Positions 10,284-21,374 of a stretch of 64,000 nt of DNA are shown here, piece after piece. The DNA lies in the NCBI GenBank assembly GCA_003427395.1, contig BFEA01000320.1, positions 1,769,557 through 1,833,556 of the forward strand, written 5' to 3'. The position numbers and the translations under genes were made by a program. Source of the stretch: Chara braunii (lineage: Eukaryota > Streptophyta > Charophyceae > Charales > Characeae). The notes beneath the pieces are model-generated. The model was not told the DNA's origin. It worked only from the letters and a program-made list of their open reading frames with translations, and did not search any database. How positions within the stretch are numbered: position 1 is the stretch's first letter; every line of letters begins with the position of its first letter.

Positions 10284-11980
10284 ATGCCTATGGCCGAAGC
10301 TAATGGAGCGCCTCCGTGGGTGATGGTAAACATCCCCGCCACTTTTTCCTTCTATCCTAACTACACTCACCCAGTGCAAGCGCAAGGCTATGGCGCAGAG
10401 GACCTTCCTCGCGTCATCACCCTGCTGCTTCGAAACACTGCGCACGATTGGTTTAGATGACACAGGTGGGTAGATTGGGATACCTTCAAAAGAGCGTTCT
10501 TGGCACGGTTTGACGCGGTCAGTGAATATGCTGCTTGGTTTGTACTAAAAACCCGTCCACAAAAACCTGGGGAATTACTACCTGATTTTGTAGATCGATT
10601 TCCGACGGCCTTAGACAAGTCGGGGCGGGAAGAGAACGCGGCTCGATATTTGTTCATCGATCTCCTTCGTAATCCCGAGCTGAAAGCAAAACTGCAGAAA
10701 AAGGCCCCTCCGAAGACCAACCAGCGGTTAGTCATCATAGCCAAAGCCCTCGAATTGGATCTGTTGGATACACATAAATACATCCGACAGGGAGAAGAAG
10801 ATATCTCGGATACAATCCAGGATGTGGCAGCCAAGAGGCGATCCTGGCTCAGAGTAGTAGAACGATTCTACCCCCGACGCGATCGCGATTATCAAGATGG
10901 CCCTATCCCGGAGCCCTCCTCGTCTCATCCCCTCCTCCTCTCAAAACCGTCTCCCCCTCCGAAGATCGCACCCGTAAACATAGTCATGACCCAAGAAAGC
11001 TCCTCGGTCCCCATCACCAATCTGCACTTAGCTCAGATGATCCGCACTGCCACGACTAAACAGTCTGAATGGATTAATAACCTGTTGCAAATGCAGGCCT
11101 CTCAAATGGACCAACTAGAACAGATCATGACCAAACAGGTAAAGGCCAATTCTGGCCCCTCTCGCCCCGTTCCTGCTCAGTACCCGTTGCTTACGACTCC
11201 TCCCGCGGGTGGACCATTTCATTCCGCCACTCCTCTTCAGGTGGCTAATCCAGCAAGAAGAATCAAATGCTATAATTGCACGCAGCCAGGGCATTTCGCT
11301 CGAGAATGCCCTCAGCCGAAATGCAACCAGCCGCCTCCTGCGGCCGCGCCCGTGGCTTTGAACCAGGGACGAGTGGCCGCGGTATTAGAACAGGTAAGGG
11401 AGGCTTCCCCATTCATCGCTGATCAGCCTCTCTCGGGTGATCAAGGCGCATCCACGTTAGGATCATCTAAAGCCTTGGATGTCGTCGATCCCACCGAGTA
11501 CCTCCAGCTGTCGGGACTAATCGGAGCAATTCGACCCGCCAAAGAAGAACTCGATTGGGTCGAACGAACATCGGTACCAGGACCTTAGTTTCAAACAGGA
11601 GAAATCGATCTCCTACAGACACTCAAACAGTTAGATATTTGAGTGCCAATCCCTGTAAGACATCTGTTGACTATACCTGAGGTCGTGAATGACAAGCTTC
11701 TACAACAGTGTCAGAATAATCAGAAGCGCTTCACCTATCAACGCGTTCAGCGTATGCCGAAAAAGAAGCAAGAAACTGAAGTTAATCTGCCCCCAGTAGT
11801 CACCACAAATGCACTTGAACCAGCCCGGATCGCGTTTATCTCCTATGCTGAGAAAGATCACTTTGTACGAGTGTGATTGGTCATATGGAAAAGCGCGGAG
11901 TGCGATTGTGAAGTATGGGGCAAACCTTTTGATGCACTGATTGACACCGGATCATCGGCAGTCGCCATCTTCTTGAACAC
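10284..11980 (+). pseudogene. gag: Gag and start of protease, element 1
   Basis: Translation probably began at ATG 10284 (MPMAEANG), matching the start of gag in element 2. A TGA at 10458 interrupts the capsid region; the frame is then open to a TAG at 11586. Relative to element 2 about 18 bases are missing near 10378. The C-terminal part has an intact CCHC knuckle (CYNCTQPGHFARECPQ), which packages the RNA. The same frame continues past 11586 and a TGA at 11640 into an aspartic-protease signature, ALIDTGSSAVAI, near 11935, and then shifts frame. Gag and protease were therefore one frame in the ancestor. It would form the virus-like particle core in the cytoplasm. Confidence 0.8.
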
Positions 11981-11983
11981 GGA

Positions 11984-12742
11984 GTGCATGTGTTGGTTAA
12001 TAAGATGGTCATTGACATACATTCTTATTCAATATTGTTAGGATTACCCTGGGCGATGGCAATAGGGGCTCGAGTCCGTTTCGATTCAAGACAACTCGTC
12101 CTCACTCATACGGGAGGGAAACCCCAGACACTCCCTCTCCGAATCGCCACACGATCCCCACGAAAATATCCAGATATTGATCGGATAGGGATGATCCGGA
12201 ATATTGAGAAATCCCCCTCGAACTCGGATTACCTTGTGCGGCAAGACGAGTTCAACGAGCACGAGTACGAGGAAGAACTGAGCGCAATGCCCAGCCACGA
12301 AGAGTGGAAGCAGTTAGTCGAAATGTTCGATTGCGAGACGAAAGAGGAATTTCAGGTGATTCCTGCAACAACTCGGACGTTCGATCTAAGTTCGGGTAAC
12401 AGCGACTCCAGTCGTCCCTTACCTACGGAAAATCAGACTCTCCCTACGACCTTTTTAGGAGAACCGATCTTGCAGATCTCAGAGATGGTCGATCTTTTGA
12501 AACCCCCTCGCACATTATACGAAGGTACACTATCCATCCGAGCGAGGTATCAGCAGATGAACCAATACTTGGATCTCTCTGTCTCCCCTCCCCGAGCACT
12601 ACTCACGCAAGGAGCCGTGATCGCCTTGATCAAAGAAAAGGCAGAGGCCCCGATCACCATCGTTCCGGATCTCATAAAGGAAAAGACAGAATTAACATCG
12701 ATGACCCTGAAACAGATGCTGAAATTAAAGAAACCGAAATGA
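11984..12742 (+). CDS. Protease C-terminus and linker, element 1
   Basis: This open frame picks up after a frameshift just beyond the DTGS protease motif. Its start (HSYSILLGLPWAMAIGARVRFD) is the second half of a retropepsin fold, including the ILLGLPWA flap-side strand. The rest is a charged linker of about 200 residues without a recognised domain. It ends in an ATGA overlap: its TGA is at 12740-12742, while an ATG at 12739 opens the RT frame. The apparent separation from gag is due to decay, but the overlap with RT may be original. Confidence 0.6.
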   Translation: MHVLVNKMVIDIHSYSILLGLPWAMAIGARVRFDSRQLVLTHTGGKPQTLPLRIATRSPRKYPDIDRIGMIRNIEKSPSNSDYLVRQDEFNEHEYEEELSAMPSHEEWKQLVEMFDCETKEEFQVIPATTRTFDLSSGNSDSSRPLPTENQTLPTTFLGEPILQISEMVDLLKPPRTLYEGTLSIRARYQQMNQYLDLSVSPPRALLTQGAVIALIKEKAEAPITIVPDLIKEKTELTSMTLKQMLKLKKPK

Positions 12743-14393
12743 TCAGTCCAGCAGAATCGCAGATGATTTCTACCGTCTTTTCGGTCCGAACTAGCAGTTC
12801 AATGTTTTCCAGCGTCCACAATAGGCGATCACGAAGATTGGAGTGGATTGACACGCCTCTGAGCTCGAAAAATAATACAATAATCATCATTCCCAATCAT
12901 GTCCCTAAGGATGTCCGAGAATCCGTGATTAACGTATTGCATGGCTATGCTGACGTATTGAGTATGGATGACAGCGATATCGGACTATCCACTGTAATTG
13001 AGCATGCGATCCTTACAGGAGATCATCCACCCATTAGTTGTGCTCCGTATCGATACTCACCAGCGCAGAAAGCCGCCACATTCAAAAGAATCAAGGAATT
13101 CGAAGCTAATGGTTGGATTGAACTCGCTATCGGACCATGGTCGTTTCCAGTAGTGATTGTGCCAAAGAAAGCAGGCGGAATTCGCATCTGTATTGATTAC
13201 CGAAAACTGAACGATATCACGATTAAAGATGTGTATCCTCTTCCTCGAATCCTCGGATTGATGAATTGTTAGATGCTATTGGGGCCGCTCGATTCTTTAG
13301 CAAATTTGATATTCGACATAGATTTCACCATCTTCTAGTTCGAAAAGGAGACCGCCCGAAAACGGTGTTCATTCTTTTCGAAGGAACTTGGCAATGGGTC
13401 ATATGTCCGATGGGGATTTGCAATGCCCCAGCAACGTTTCAACGCGCGATGAATATGACCTTCCAGAATTTCGTGCGAAAAACGCGGCTGGCGCAAAGCA
13501 TAATCAATTATCGTGTGTTTGTGTACATGGATGATATCTTTGTTTTCTCTACTTCCTATGAGGGACACGTGCAACACATTGAATGGGCACTACACGCACT
13601 CAAGGACGCAGGGTTCAAGGTGGCGGTTGAAAAATGCCAGTTTTTCCTCACGGAAATCTCCTTCCTCGACTACGTCGTCACGAGCCAGGGGTTACAACCA
13701 GATCCCCAGAAGGTGACAGCAGTGAACGATGCGCCGGTACCGACTTCAATAATGCAGGTCCGTGTCTTTTTGGGTTTAGCGTCGTACTATCGAAGGTTCG
13801 TCAAGGGATTTGCAGCGATCGGGGGACCACTCACGAATCTATTGAAAAAGGATCAACCGTTGATGTGGACCCTGCAGTGCAATCGGGCTTTCGGAGAACT
13901 CAAGGCGGCCCTGATTTCTGCCCCAGCTCTCATAAGGCCGGACCTAGGGAAGCCCTCTGTTCTCATAATCGATTGGCAGCCGGAGGCGGTTTCCGCAATC
14001 TTGGCTCAGGTGGGACCCGACAGTCTCGAACACGTGGTGGAATACGCATCTAAGACGGTGCCGACCAGCAAGCTCAACTACGCGGCCCCGATGGGAGAAT
14101 GTTACGCAGCCTTATGGGAGATCAACCACTTCCGAGCATATCTGTACGGTCGAAAGCTTACATTGGTAACCGATCACGAACCGCTGTTGGTGCTGAAGAA
14201 ATTCAAGGATTACTCGGGCATGATCGGACGATGGGCCACCATCCTGCAGAGCATGGACTTTGACATCCGTCATCGGAAGCACGAGAGGCACGAGAATGCT
14301 GACGGGTTGACACGACTGCACCGACCCGAGAAAGTCCTCAAGAGTGAAGAAGTGATTCTGTGGAACGAGCCGGAGGAGGAAAGCGGACCGTGA
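12739..14393 (+). pseudogene. pol: Reverse transcriptase-RNase H, element 1
   Basis: Frame 12739-13272 carries the fingers of the RT (AILTGDHPPISCAPYRYSP, IRICIDYRKLND). A small insertion near 13255 shifts it into the frame at 13266-14393, which is intact for 375 residues. In that frame D15 of KFDIR and the YMDD box (DD at 89-90) are the polymerase acids. The FLGLASYYRRFV connection follows, then RNase H with LIIDWQPEA, GECYAALWEINHFRAYLYG, TDHEPL and NADGLTR. All the catalytic acids I can place are present. It ends before the integrase, which is in a separate ORF. Only the one frameshift and the upstream breaks disable it. Confidence 0.88.
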
Positions 14394-14491
14394 CATGGAC
14401 AGGTGGAAATTCTGTCAAAGGAGTGAGTGACACGTAACCTCGCTCTGACCTCTCTGCAGCCCTGATCACTCTCTCTCCACCTTCTCTCATA

Positions 14492-15600
14492 ATGGCTACC
14501 CCACCTGTCTCGGCGACACCTCCTTCCCCTGCTGATTCCGGCCCTCTCGCCAGCTCGGCCTTCTTTGCCACCCTTCCCGACATATTCTGCTATTTTTGCA
14601 CGTGTATCACACGGGTATATGAGGTGAATTGTCATCCTTTTGAGACCAGATTCGTTGAGTGGGTAAACTGTGCCACATATGTCAATCGTGCACACGGTGC
14701 ATGTGTTCGATATCGAACAAGTAGTAGGGAATGGAAATGCCCTCTGTGTAGGATGGACAAACTACCTACTGAGGTTCGATTCGAGGCTACCCGTATGGAC
14801 GACCCTAAATACGACGAGAAATACCGATGAGCGGAGGTCTGGACGGATAAAATCATATTGGCTAAGCTGTCTGGGTTACCCTTGGATCATCTCACTAAGC
14901 ACGACAGACGTCGGGCTACTGAGAGATTTTGGGATCACCGATCGATCAGCGGTCACCTAGAAAAACGTAAAACTGACGGATCGGGACTATGGTTGATGGT
15001 TCCCCATCCTTTTCAGAGCTATGACTGGACTAGGTCCGCGAACGAGGAATAGGCCGCTCATTTTGCGATACTTGTCACCGAGGCAACTATTGATCAAAAT
15101 CGATGGTTCTGGTCTAATATCTGCGACGATGTGAAGCACGTGGTCGCTAACTGTCTAGTCTGTGCTGCTGACCGCATGCCCCTTCGAGGGCCGAATACGA
15201 TAGTTCCAACGGAGGTAGAACGGCCCTTTCTACGGGTCAGTATGGATACGACTGACATACACGTGCCACCTGGCCCCAACCGTTGTGAATACTCCATCCT
15301 CTTAGTATTGATCGATCATTTCTCGAAGCATATCGAAGTCTACCCGTGTATAACCCGAAAGGCCGCAGAAATAGCCACATACATCGATCGGTTTCTCTAT
15401 ACTCACCTAGATACGGAAGAAATTCTAACCGACAATGGGTCCGAGTTCAAAGGTGAGGTAGAGGAATTACTCGCACGAAGAGGCATTACGCTTCGACATA
15501 GGCACCTCACGTTTCCCAGTCCAAGGGGTTGGCTGAAAATGCTAATCGCATGATTAAGACTGCCCTTTGAAGAAATCTAGCGGCGCGTGACACGCGTCCC
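14492..15600 (+). pseudogene. PHD-like zinc finger plus integrase, element 1
   Basis: A separate ORF opens with its own ATG at 14492 (MATPPVSATPP). Residues 32-85 hold Cys/His pairs spaced like a PHD or RING finger: CYFC, then a degenerate NCHPFE, then a conserved HGAC, and finally KCPLC. Several ligands look mutated. After a TGA at 14828 the same frame continues through a zinc-binding HHCC region (first His apparently lost, CLVC kept), a stop near 15050, and the integrase core with D39 and D101 of the 15131 ORF (SMDTTD, LTDNGSEF). A frameshift near 15520 moves the Glu helix (GLAENANRMIK) into another frame, which soon hits a stop. A chromatin-reading finger ahead of integrase could guide insertion sites; that is inference. 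Confidence 0.75.
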
Positions 15601-15837
15601 TGACCCGAGATCGTATATCAGATCGTCGAAATTCACCGGGCCACCCCCCATGAATCCACGGGGTTCACCCCCTTCCAGCTTCGAACCAATAGCCTCCCAT
15701 TTCTCGATTACCGAGGCAACTCGGAAATTGCCGAAGCAGGGGGTAGAGACACGCGTGCCGCCCTTAAGCCCAAGACCAAAAGGTATGCCGATTTAATGGA
15801 GAGGGCCGTACCTAAATTGGCCCAGAAGAGATAGAAA

Positions 15838-16227
15838 ATGACCGAACAGGCCCACGGTAGACAGGTCCGTAGCTACGAGGCTCGGAATGGAAATGCGGGC
15901 CCACAGCATCAATATAAGTTAGGGGACCTGGTGCAAGTACGCAAATGTGCACGGGACCATAAACACGCTCCCAAGTTTTCTGGCTGTTTCCGCGTTGTCG
16001 AACTCGGTCCCAACGGTGCCAACACGGTGCGCATCGCGCCGGAGGCAAGCGCCAGCCATAGCTTTGTCCCCATCGTCCGCCATACCTCTTATATCCATCT
16101 CCTCCCTCCCTCTGGCATCCCTCTGTCTCCCTCGTCTGCTGAAGAAGAGGACGGAGACGATCTTGTTCCCGCCTCGCTCTCCCCCTCCTTCTCTCCTCTT
16201 TCATCCTCTTCCCCGTCCTCGCCATGA
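15838..16227 (+). CDS. Integrase C-terminal tail, element 1
   Basis: 129 residues. The first 85 (YKLGDLVQVRK, FSGCFRVVELGPNGANTVRIAP, SFVPIVRHTSYIHLL) look like the SH3-like barrel with a GPY/F-type ending that follows the core of many Ty3 integrases. The last 40 are Ser/Pro/acid-rich. It is probably the continuation of the integrase frame after the frameshifts at 15.5-15.8 kb. The TGA at 16225-16227 overlaps the ATG of the next ORF (ATGA). Confidence 0.65.
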   Translation: MTEQAHGRQVRSYEARNGNAGPQHQYKLGDLVQVRKCARDHKHAPKFSGCFRVVELGPNGANTVRIAPEASASHSFVPIVRHTSYIHLLPPSGIPLSPSSAEEEDGDDLVPASLSPSFSPLSSSSPSSP

Positions 16228-16703
16228 GTTTCATCACGGAGCGAGCTCTTAGCGATCATCTGCTGCAGCCACGTGGCTACATCTCCGAGATCCGGCAAGT
16301 TCGTCATGCACGACTCTGTCCTGATCTGCGAAGGGTAGCGCAGTTTTTCTGCACCGAGGGAGTGTGTGTCGCTGCTGCGTTCTAACTGGCCGGGAGTCAA
16401 CAGGCGGTAATATTGGCGGAGGTGGTAGCACTTCATCGACGAGCGGCTCCCGGGACGAGCCACGTCACCACGGTCGCTGCCTTCAGCGGCGACATCAGTA
16501 CGGTCAGCCCACTGTGGCATACCGCTATCTTGACCTCCTTGCGAGAGTGGACGGAGCAGCTGTCAACTGAGTGGCATCACGGTCTTGCGCGTCAAGGGTA
16601 CAACCAAGTCCCGACATCCGGGATGGATTTTTACATTTGCACTTCCCCACGCCAGCCGGCCGTCGCGCTCCCTGCCCTCATCCCCTTCCAACGCCCCCAA
16701 TGA
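16224..16703 (+). pseudogene. Unidentified ORF after integrase (ORF3), element 1
   Basis: It starts at ATG 16224, overlapping the previous stop by ATGA, and runs 160 codons in one frame with a single stop near 16383. I do not recognise it. It has no membrane span or signal peptide, so it does not look like an envelope gene despite its position. It includes the segments ALSDHLLQPRGYI and WTEQLSTEWHHGL. Confidence 0.45.
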
Positions 16704-16851
16704 ACTGCGCCACTCCCCTCGCTTCTCTCTCCACCTTCGGTCTCCCCTCTCTTTTCCCCACCTTCTGGCAATCTGATCTCCATCCTCGTCTTTCTTTCCT
16801 ACTTGAGCCTCTTGCTGTCCCGCTCCTTCATCCCGGGCATTAGCAGATATG

Positions 16852-17257
16852 GCGTGAGATCTTTGTCGATTTGTCTGTGTGCTTGGTCCGAGTGCAGGTG
16901 ACGTGGACGCGGACCGACGAACACCCGCCGTGTATCGAGTACCAGGAGCTGCTGATCATCCAGGCTTGGAAAACGGACGTGGAAGGCGATCTCCTCGGCT
17001 TCCTTTTCGGATCAGTGCGGCCAGGCCATCGCCAGCCAATCACTCAAGAACTCGTCATCCCGGTAGCGCAGCTAGTCGACGATCTCTCCCTCAACATTGT
17101 TTCGCAGTTCAACGACAGTCCCGCTCCGCACGTCATCACGCGGACATTGGCACCGTTGTGGGGAAGCCCGGGGAGTGGCTACCTACGCTCGCTGAGGCCA
17201 AGGGCAACGGTGCCTGCCACTCGCCGCGCCCGCTTCCGAGGTCCTCAGCTACCGTAG
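16852..17257 (+). CDS. Unidentified ORF downstream of ORF3, element 1
   Basis: An open frame from about 16852 reads through VTWTRTDEHPPCIEYQ, WKTDVEGDLLGFLFGSVRP and TQELVIPVAQLVDDLSLNIV, which looks like real protein. There is no good ATG near its start. It is preceded by more than 100 bases of C/T-rich DNA ending in CATTAGCAG at about 16851, which looks like a 3' splice site, so it may be a second exon of ORF3. The family is unknown. Confidence 0.4.
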
Positions 17258-17399
17258 GGCAGTGAAGGTCGCGCCTTCTGATGTCTTCCCCCCCATAGCG
17301 ATGTTGGGGCCTCTTGTGTTGGGAGGGTCATAACAAGTCTCGTTTCTAGGCAATCGGCTAGAGGGCTCTTGCGAAAGCACAGGTGGGGCGCACAATAGT

Positions 17400-17655
17400 C
17401 AGCAAAATTAACAGCTAGACTCACTAGGCTCGCTTCGCAATATCCAGCCAGAGTGTTCATGCAAGAGATCTGGTCTCAGTCCGAAATAATCAACAGAATT
17501 AACAGCGAGGCTCACTAGGCTCGTTTCTCAATATCCAGCCAGAGTGTTCATGCAAGGGATCTGGTCTCAGTTCACATTAATCAACGAAATTAACAGCGAG
17601 ACTCAAAAAGACTCGTTTCACAATAATCAGCCTGAGTGAACATGCAAGGGAGTAG
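17400..17655. repeat. 91-base tandem repeat, three copies
   Basis: AATTAACAGC followed by ACTCACTAGGCTCG, CAATATCCAGCCAGAGTGTTC and GATCTGGTCTCAGT repeats with starts near 17400, 17491 and 17582. The third copy is the most diverged. Confidence 0.85.
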
Positions 17656-18228
17656 GGAACAGTTATAAACATTCATCAAACGGAACTGCAAGCTTGAACA
17701 CCTACAGACCGCAGTCTGCTGGGTGACTGTGAAGCGGATCAAGCCCGTTCTCCAACTATGGTCATAGTGGTTTAGTTCCGCCTTCCCCCTGCATCCTCTT
17801 TCTTACTCCGACTCGAGGACGGTCAAATTGCCTACTTCAGTCTCCTTCCCTCGACACTTGTTTGCATGCTCCTTCTCCCCTTGCTTTCCTCTCCCTTTTT
17901 CTTGCACGCTTACACTTACACGATCTTCCTACCCACTCTTCTCTCCCTCTCTTTCTAGGATGTACTCCCCTCACCATTCCCTCTCATTTTTCTTTTCCCT
18001 CTGTTCTCTCTCTCTGCTCTCTCCCACTGCAAAAGCAATAGCAAATAAAGAGGAAAAAAAAAAANNNNNNNNNNNNNNNNNNNNNNNNNNNNNNNNNNNN
18101 NNNNNNNNNNNNNNNNNNNAAAAAAAAAAAAAAAAAAAAAGGGACGCCCGTACGCGCTGGCTTAGTCTTCCTTGCCCGGTCACCCTTAACTCTCTCCTGT
18201 TCCTTTATCTGATTGGTGTAGGGTCCCA
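17656..18228. other. CT-rich DNA with an assembly gap
   Basis: No gene seen. Long C/T-rich stretches lie at 17780-18030. They are followed by a poly(A) tract split by 55 Ns (18065-18119), so true length and content are unknown here. An open frame that crosses the Ns is not credible. Confidence 0.7.
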
Positions 18229-18540
18229 CCTGCAGCGTGAGGGCTCGATTACTCAACCATCGAGTACAAGGTATCTGCGCCGCCTACGGCGGGAAGGCCT
18301 GATTATTCAACCAGTGGTAGCAACGAGTCTAACCCGCTTGCAGCGGGAGGGCCTGATTAGCGAATTGGCGACTCCGCGGTCTCTGACCCGCCTGCGGCGG
18401 AAAGGCACGGTTAGCCAATTAGCAATAGCAATAGTGTTGTCTCGGTCCGGCTACCGCAGGAAGGCTCGACTAGTCAATTAGTAGCCCAAATATCTCTGAC
18501 CCGCCTGCAGCAGGAACGTCTCAGCAAGCCAATTAGAGAG
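18229..18540. repeat. 54-base minisatellite, about 5.7 copies
   Basis: Each unit starts with a small palindrome like CCTGCGGCGG, followed by GAAGGC.TGATTA.CCAATTAG and ends with TCTGACCCG. Copies differ by 10-25 percent. They read in frame as LTRLQREGLI-type repeats, but nothing suggests translation. Confidence 0.8.
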
Positions 18541-19729
18541 GGTGACAGTGTACCGCCCGTGGCTGACTGCTCATCTTCAAAAGCTGCGATCTCTTGGTTT
18601 GGCTATCTCTCTCGTAGTTAGACAGTCCCCCCCACTTCTTTTTCTCTCTCTCTCACTCACGCATCGCACTACCTCTCGCCGGAGTAGCGCACTCGCTCTC
18701 CCACTGTGCACTCTCTCTCCCGCAGTTTCTCTCTCTTTGTGCTGTGTTTCCTTCCCGCATCCCCTGCAGACTAACTAAGCTTGCGCGAGTAGAGGCTGCT
18801 GACGCCCGGCCACTGTATTCCCATCCTTGTCCTTTTCATCTTCACCCCGCCCGCAGCTCAACCGAGTTGGCGCATGGATGAGCGAGCGCGCTTTCGACTT
18901 CCTCTTGCGCGCTGAACACACCTGGTTCTTTTCTCACACCCAAGTACTCTGCTATCCTCTTCACGTTCCCCCACTAGCCCGAGCGTTCTGCAAACCTGGT
19001 TTGGGCACACCTTGCACGTTGTTCCGTTCTCCTCCAGTCCGAATCAGGTCGTCTCTCACCCGCCCTTCAAACGGGTTTGTCTCAACCAACCTTCGAAACC
19101 TGTCTCCCGTCGCAATAGCGGACTCCAGGGTTCGCCTTGCTCACCGCGCGTCTCTCTCCGCCATTCTCCCGTTGACCGTTGCTCACTTCGAGCGGTGCTT
19201 GTAACCGCCTCGCGCCGACTCTCTCCCAGCTCACTGCGGTCCGGAGCACCAGTGTGCTGGGTACGCCTGGCATGCCATCCCGAAGTCACCTCCTCCCAAG
19301 CTGTTAGCCCCCCGCCATTCACCCTGCACGCTTCCAACTCCTTGTCCCTCTCACCTCACTGCGGTGTAACTGTATGCGCACCGATGTCTCCACCCCGAGC
19401 TCAATTGCGCGGGTACGCCTTGTACACTCCCCGCAGTAACAACCTCCGTCGTTCCCCGTCGGGTACCTCGTGCATGCACCTTCCCCTTCCTTCACTGCCC
19501 ATCCTCCGAATGTTCCCAAGTATCCCTGGTCGATCCCATATGTCGTCTGAGCCACGGCCCTCACGGTACCCCGACCCTCAACAGAACCCAGGGTCCTCGC
19601 TTTTGGCAAGTGGCCGACCGGTCCCAAGTCACATCGCTGGGGTGATCCGGACCAGCAGTCTGAGGCCCAATCCCCTATGGTCACAATCAGACACTCAATA
19701 GTGCAAGCTGCGGCCTGCTGCCCTGCCGT
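18541..19729. other. CT-rich intergenic stretch, no gene recognised
   Basis: Pyrimidine-rich DNA with CTCTCTC and TCACTCAC runs. Two frames on the plus strand are over 120 codons, but they consist of Ser/Pro/Leu low-complexity sequence produced by the base composition. It could be an LTR of an unrecognised family; I found no partner copy in the window. Confidence 0.5.
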
Positions 19730-20310
19730 GGAAATCAAGATAAGGGGTCCCAAGTAAACGCGCTGTAATGATGCGGGATCCAAAATAATTCGTCGCAATG
19801 GTCCTAACTCGAAAGCGGACTTGGGATAGATCTCCGGTCCCGAGCCTAAAATAGACTGCCGTAGGGGTCCCAGACCCGAGAATAAATCGCTGTGTCAGTC
19901 TCCGGAAAATAAGTCGTCAAAAATAAGATGAAAGCTCCGCAGCGCCTCTAATAGCCCCGGATTTGAAACAAGGTGCCACAATAGTGCCAAGCCCGAATTG
20001 GAATGCCGCGATGGCGCCGTACCTGCGATGGACCGCCGTCAAGGTCTGGACCCAGAGGTAAATCATCGCGGTGGTCTCGAATCTGATTACAAGTCGCTGC
20101 CGTGGCCCCAGGCCTGAAATAAACCGGTGTCGAACCCATGCTGAGTCTGGGGTGCCGCGTCGTCAAGCCAAACCGAACCTGAGGTAACCTGGCGCGGGAG
20201 TACCGAAGCTGGAATAAACCGCCACAGTGGTTCCATACCCGTAAGTAAATCATGGCAGTGATTCCGAACCTGAAGTTAAGTGACTGTAGTGGCCACAAAC
20301 CTGAATTAGT
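19730..20310. repeat. Degenerate minisatellite, about 32-base unit, about 17 copies
   Basis: A loose unit like GTCCCGAACCTGAAATAA followed by ACCGCCGTAGTG recurs about every 30-34 bases. Good examples are at 19838, 19869, 20085, 20190 and 20230. Divergence is high, so it is an old array. Confidence 0.7.
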
Positions 20311-21043
20311 GTTGCCTAGCTCTCACTCATATTAAACCAAGATCACGCCGGATACCGTAGGATGTAGCCAGTCCGTAATAATACCGAATCTCCCCGAGCC
20401 ACGTATCCATACCAAGCCAAATACCATGCTGCCAGCCAAGGTGGCACCGCCGCATGCTGTCCACGCGACTTCCGCTTTCAGAGCACCCCAACTGCGGTAA
20501 TGTTAGTAATCAAGCAAGCCAGGGAAAACGACGCAGGGAAGCTCGACCATCGGCAGTAGTGAAAACCGTTAGAGTCCAGAGAAAATGATCATTCCGGGGT
20601 CAGAGCTGACGGCGGGCAATTGAGGCGAAATCAGGTCAATCTCCCAGTAGTCATGGGTTCCTGTCCCTTTCATTGTTTTTAATCATCCTTTCTCTTTTCT
20701 TAATTCTATTGTCGAAAATAATAGATCAGCCGTAAGATCCCCAAAATTGATTTCCGAGAAAGTTTAAATAAAGGGCCGAATTTCTTTTGTTTCTTTTCTC
20801 CTTTTCCATTTTTAAATATTTTTCTATGTTTTTAAATTCATTGGCGGAATCATAAAATACAAGGGTTTTTCCCCCCTAGATTTACATGCCGTGTAAAATA
20901 AAGAAATCAAGGGATATTATGTTTTCCCCTTTTTTCCTACTGGTCTTAATCCCTTTTCCCCATCTCTAATTATGGTACTAAAATAGTTAAAAATTTGAGG
21001 CCTCATTTCGGCCCCGGTTGTATGCTTTAAAAACGTTGCGGCG
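20311..21043. other. AT-rich flank left of the LTR, no gene
   Basis: No ORF or recognised repeat. From 20650 on the DNA becomes AT-rich with poly(T) runs, much like 34400-34800 beside the matching right LTR. It may include the rest of this LTR, but base-level similarity is not clear. Confidence 0.4.
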
Positions 21044-21324
21044 AGGTCTGTTCCCGCGATGCCTCTCCGCGGCAGGCCAATTCGGGTCTAACCTCTGAAC
21101 GGACGGAAATGATGGTCCCTAGATATGCCGAGTGCGGCCACCCATCTCACTATCTTTGAGGGCTACTCGTAAGGTTCAGTGTAGCCAAAGTCAGGGGTGC
21201 CCAAAGTTCCCCTAATTTTTGCTACCCAGTCGAACCAGAGTACCGTCTAAACACGGACTTGTCTTTGAGCCTAAGTCCCAAAGCCACAGATTTCAGGCGG
21301 CGCACTGCTTGTGGCCGCCTGACA
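21044..21324 (-). repeat. 3' LTR segment of element 3
   Basis: It matches 34811-35092 along its length, sharing TTCCCGCGATGCCTCTCCG, GTGCGGCCACCCATCTC, AAGTTCCCCTAATTTTTGC and CCGTCTAAACACGGACTTG. Similarity stops at 21324 and 35092 just after GACA. The LTR probably extends further left, but the partner sequences no longer align by eye. Confidence 0.8.
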
Positions 21325-21374
21325 GTTAGCCTGGACCACTTCTCGACGCCCCCATCGAGCCCTAACCACTCACG

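Larger units (their letters stand above)
9925..17257 (+). mobile_element. Ty3-type LTR retrotransposon, element 1
   Basis: The order is LTR remnant, primer-binding site, gag with CCHC knuckle, aspartic protease, reverse transcriptase, RNase H, PHD-like finger, integrase, C-terminal tail and an extra 3' ORF. RT-RNase H before integrase is the Ty3 order. The 5' LTR keeps only its last 230 bases and no 3' LTR was found, so both ends appear lost or rearranged. Scattered stops and frameshifts in gag, protease and integrase mean it cannot move by itself. Confidence 0.85.

Noticed and set aside
17828-18481. Open frame of 217 codons on the plus strand
   Set aside because: It crosses 55 Ns and a poly(A) tract and consists of CT-rich low-complexity DNA and minisatellite units.
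17400-20310. CRISPR-like arrays
   Set aside because: Repeats are tandem without unique spacers, in eukaryotic DNA with no cas genes.
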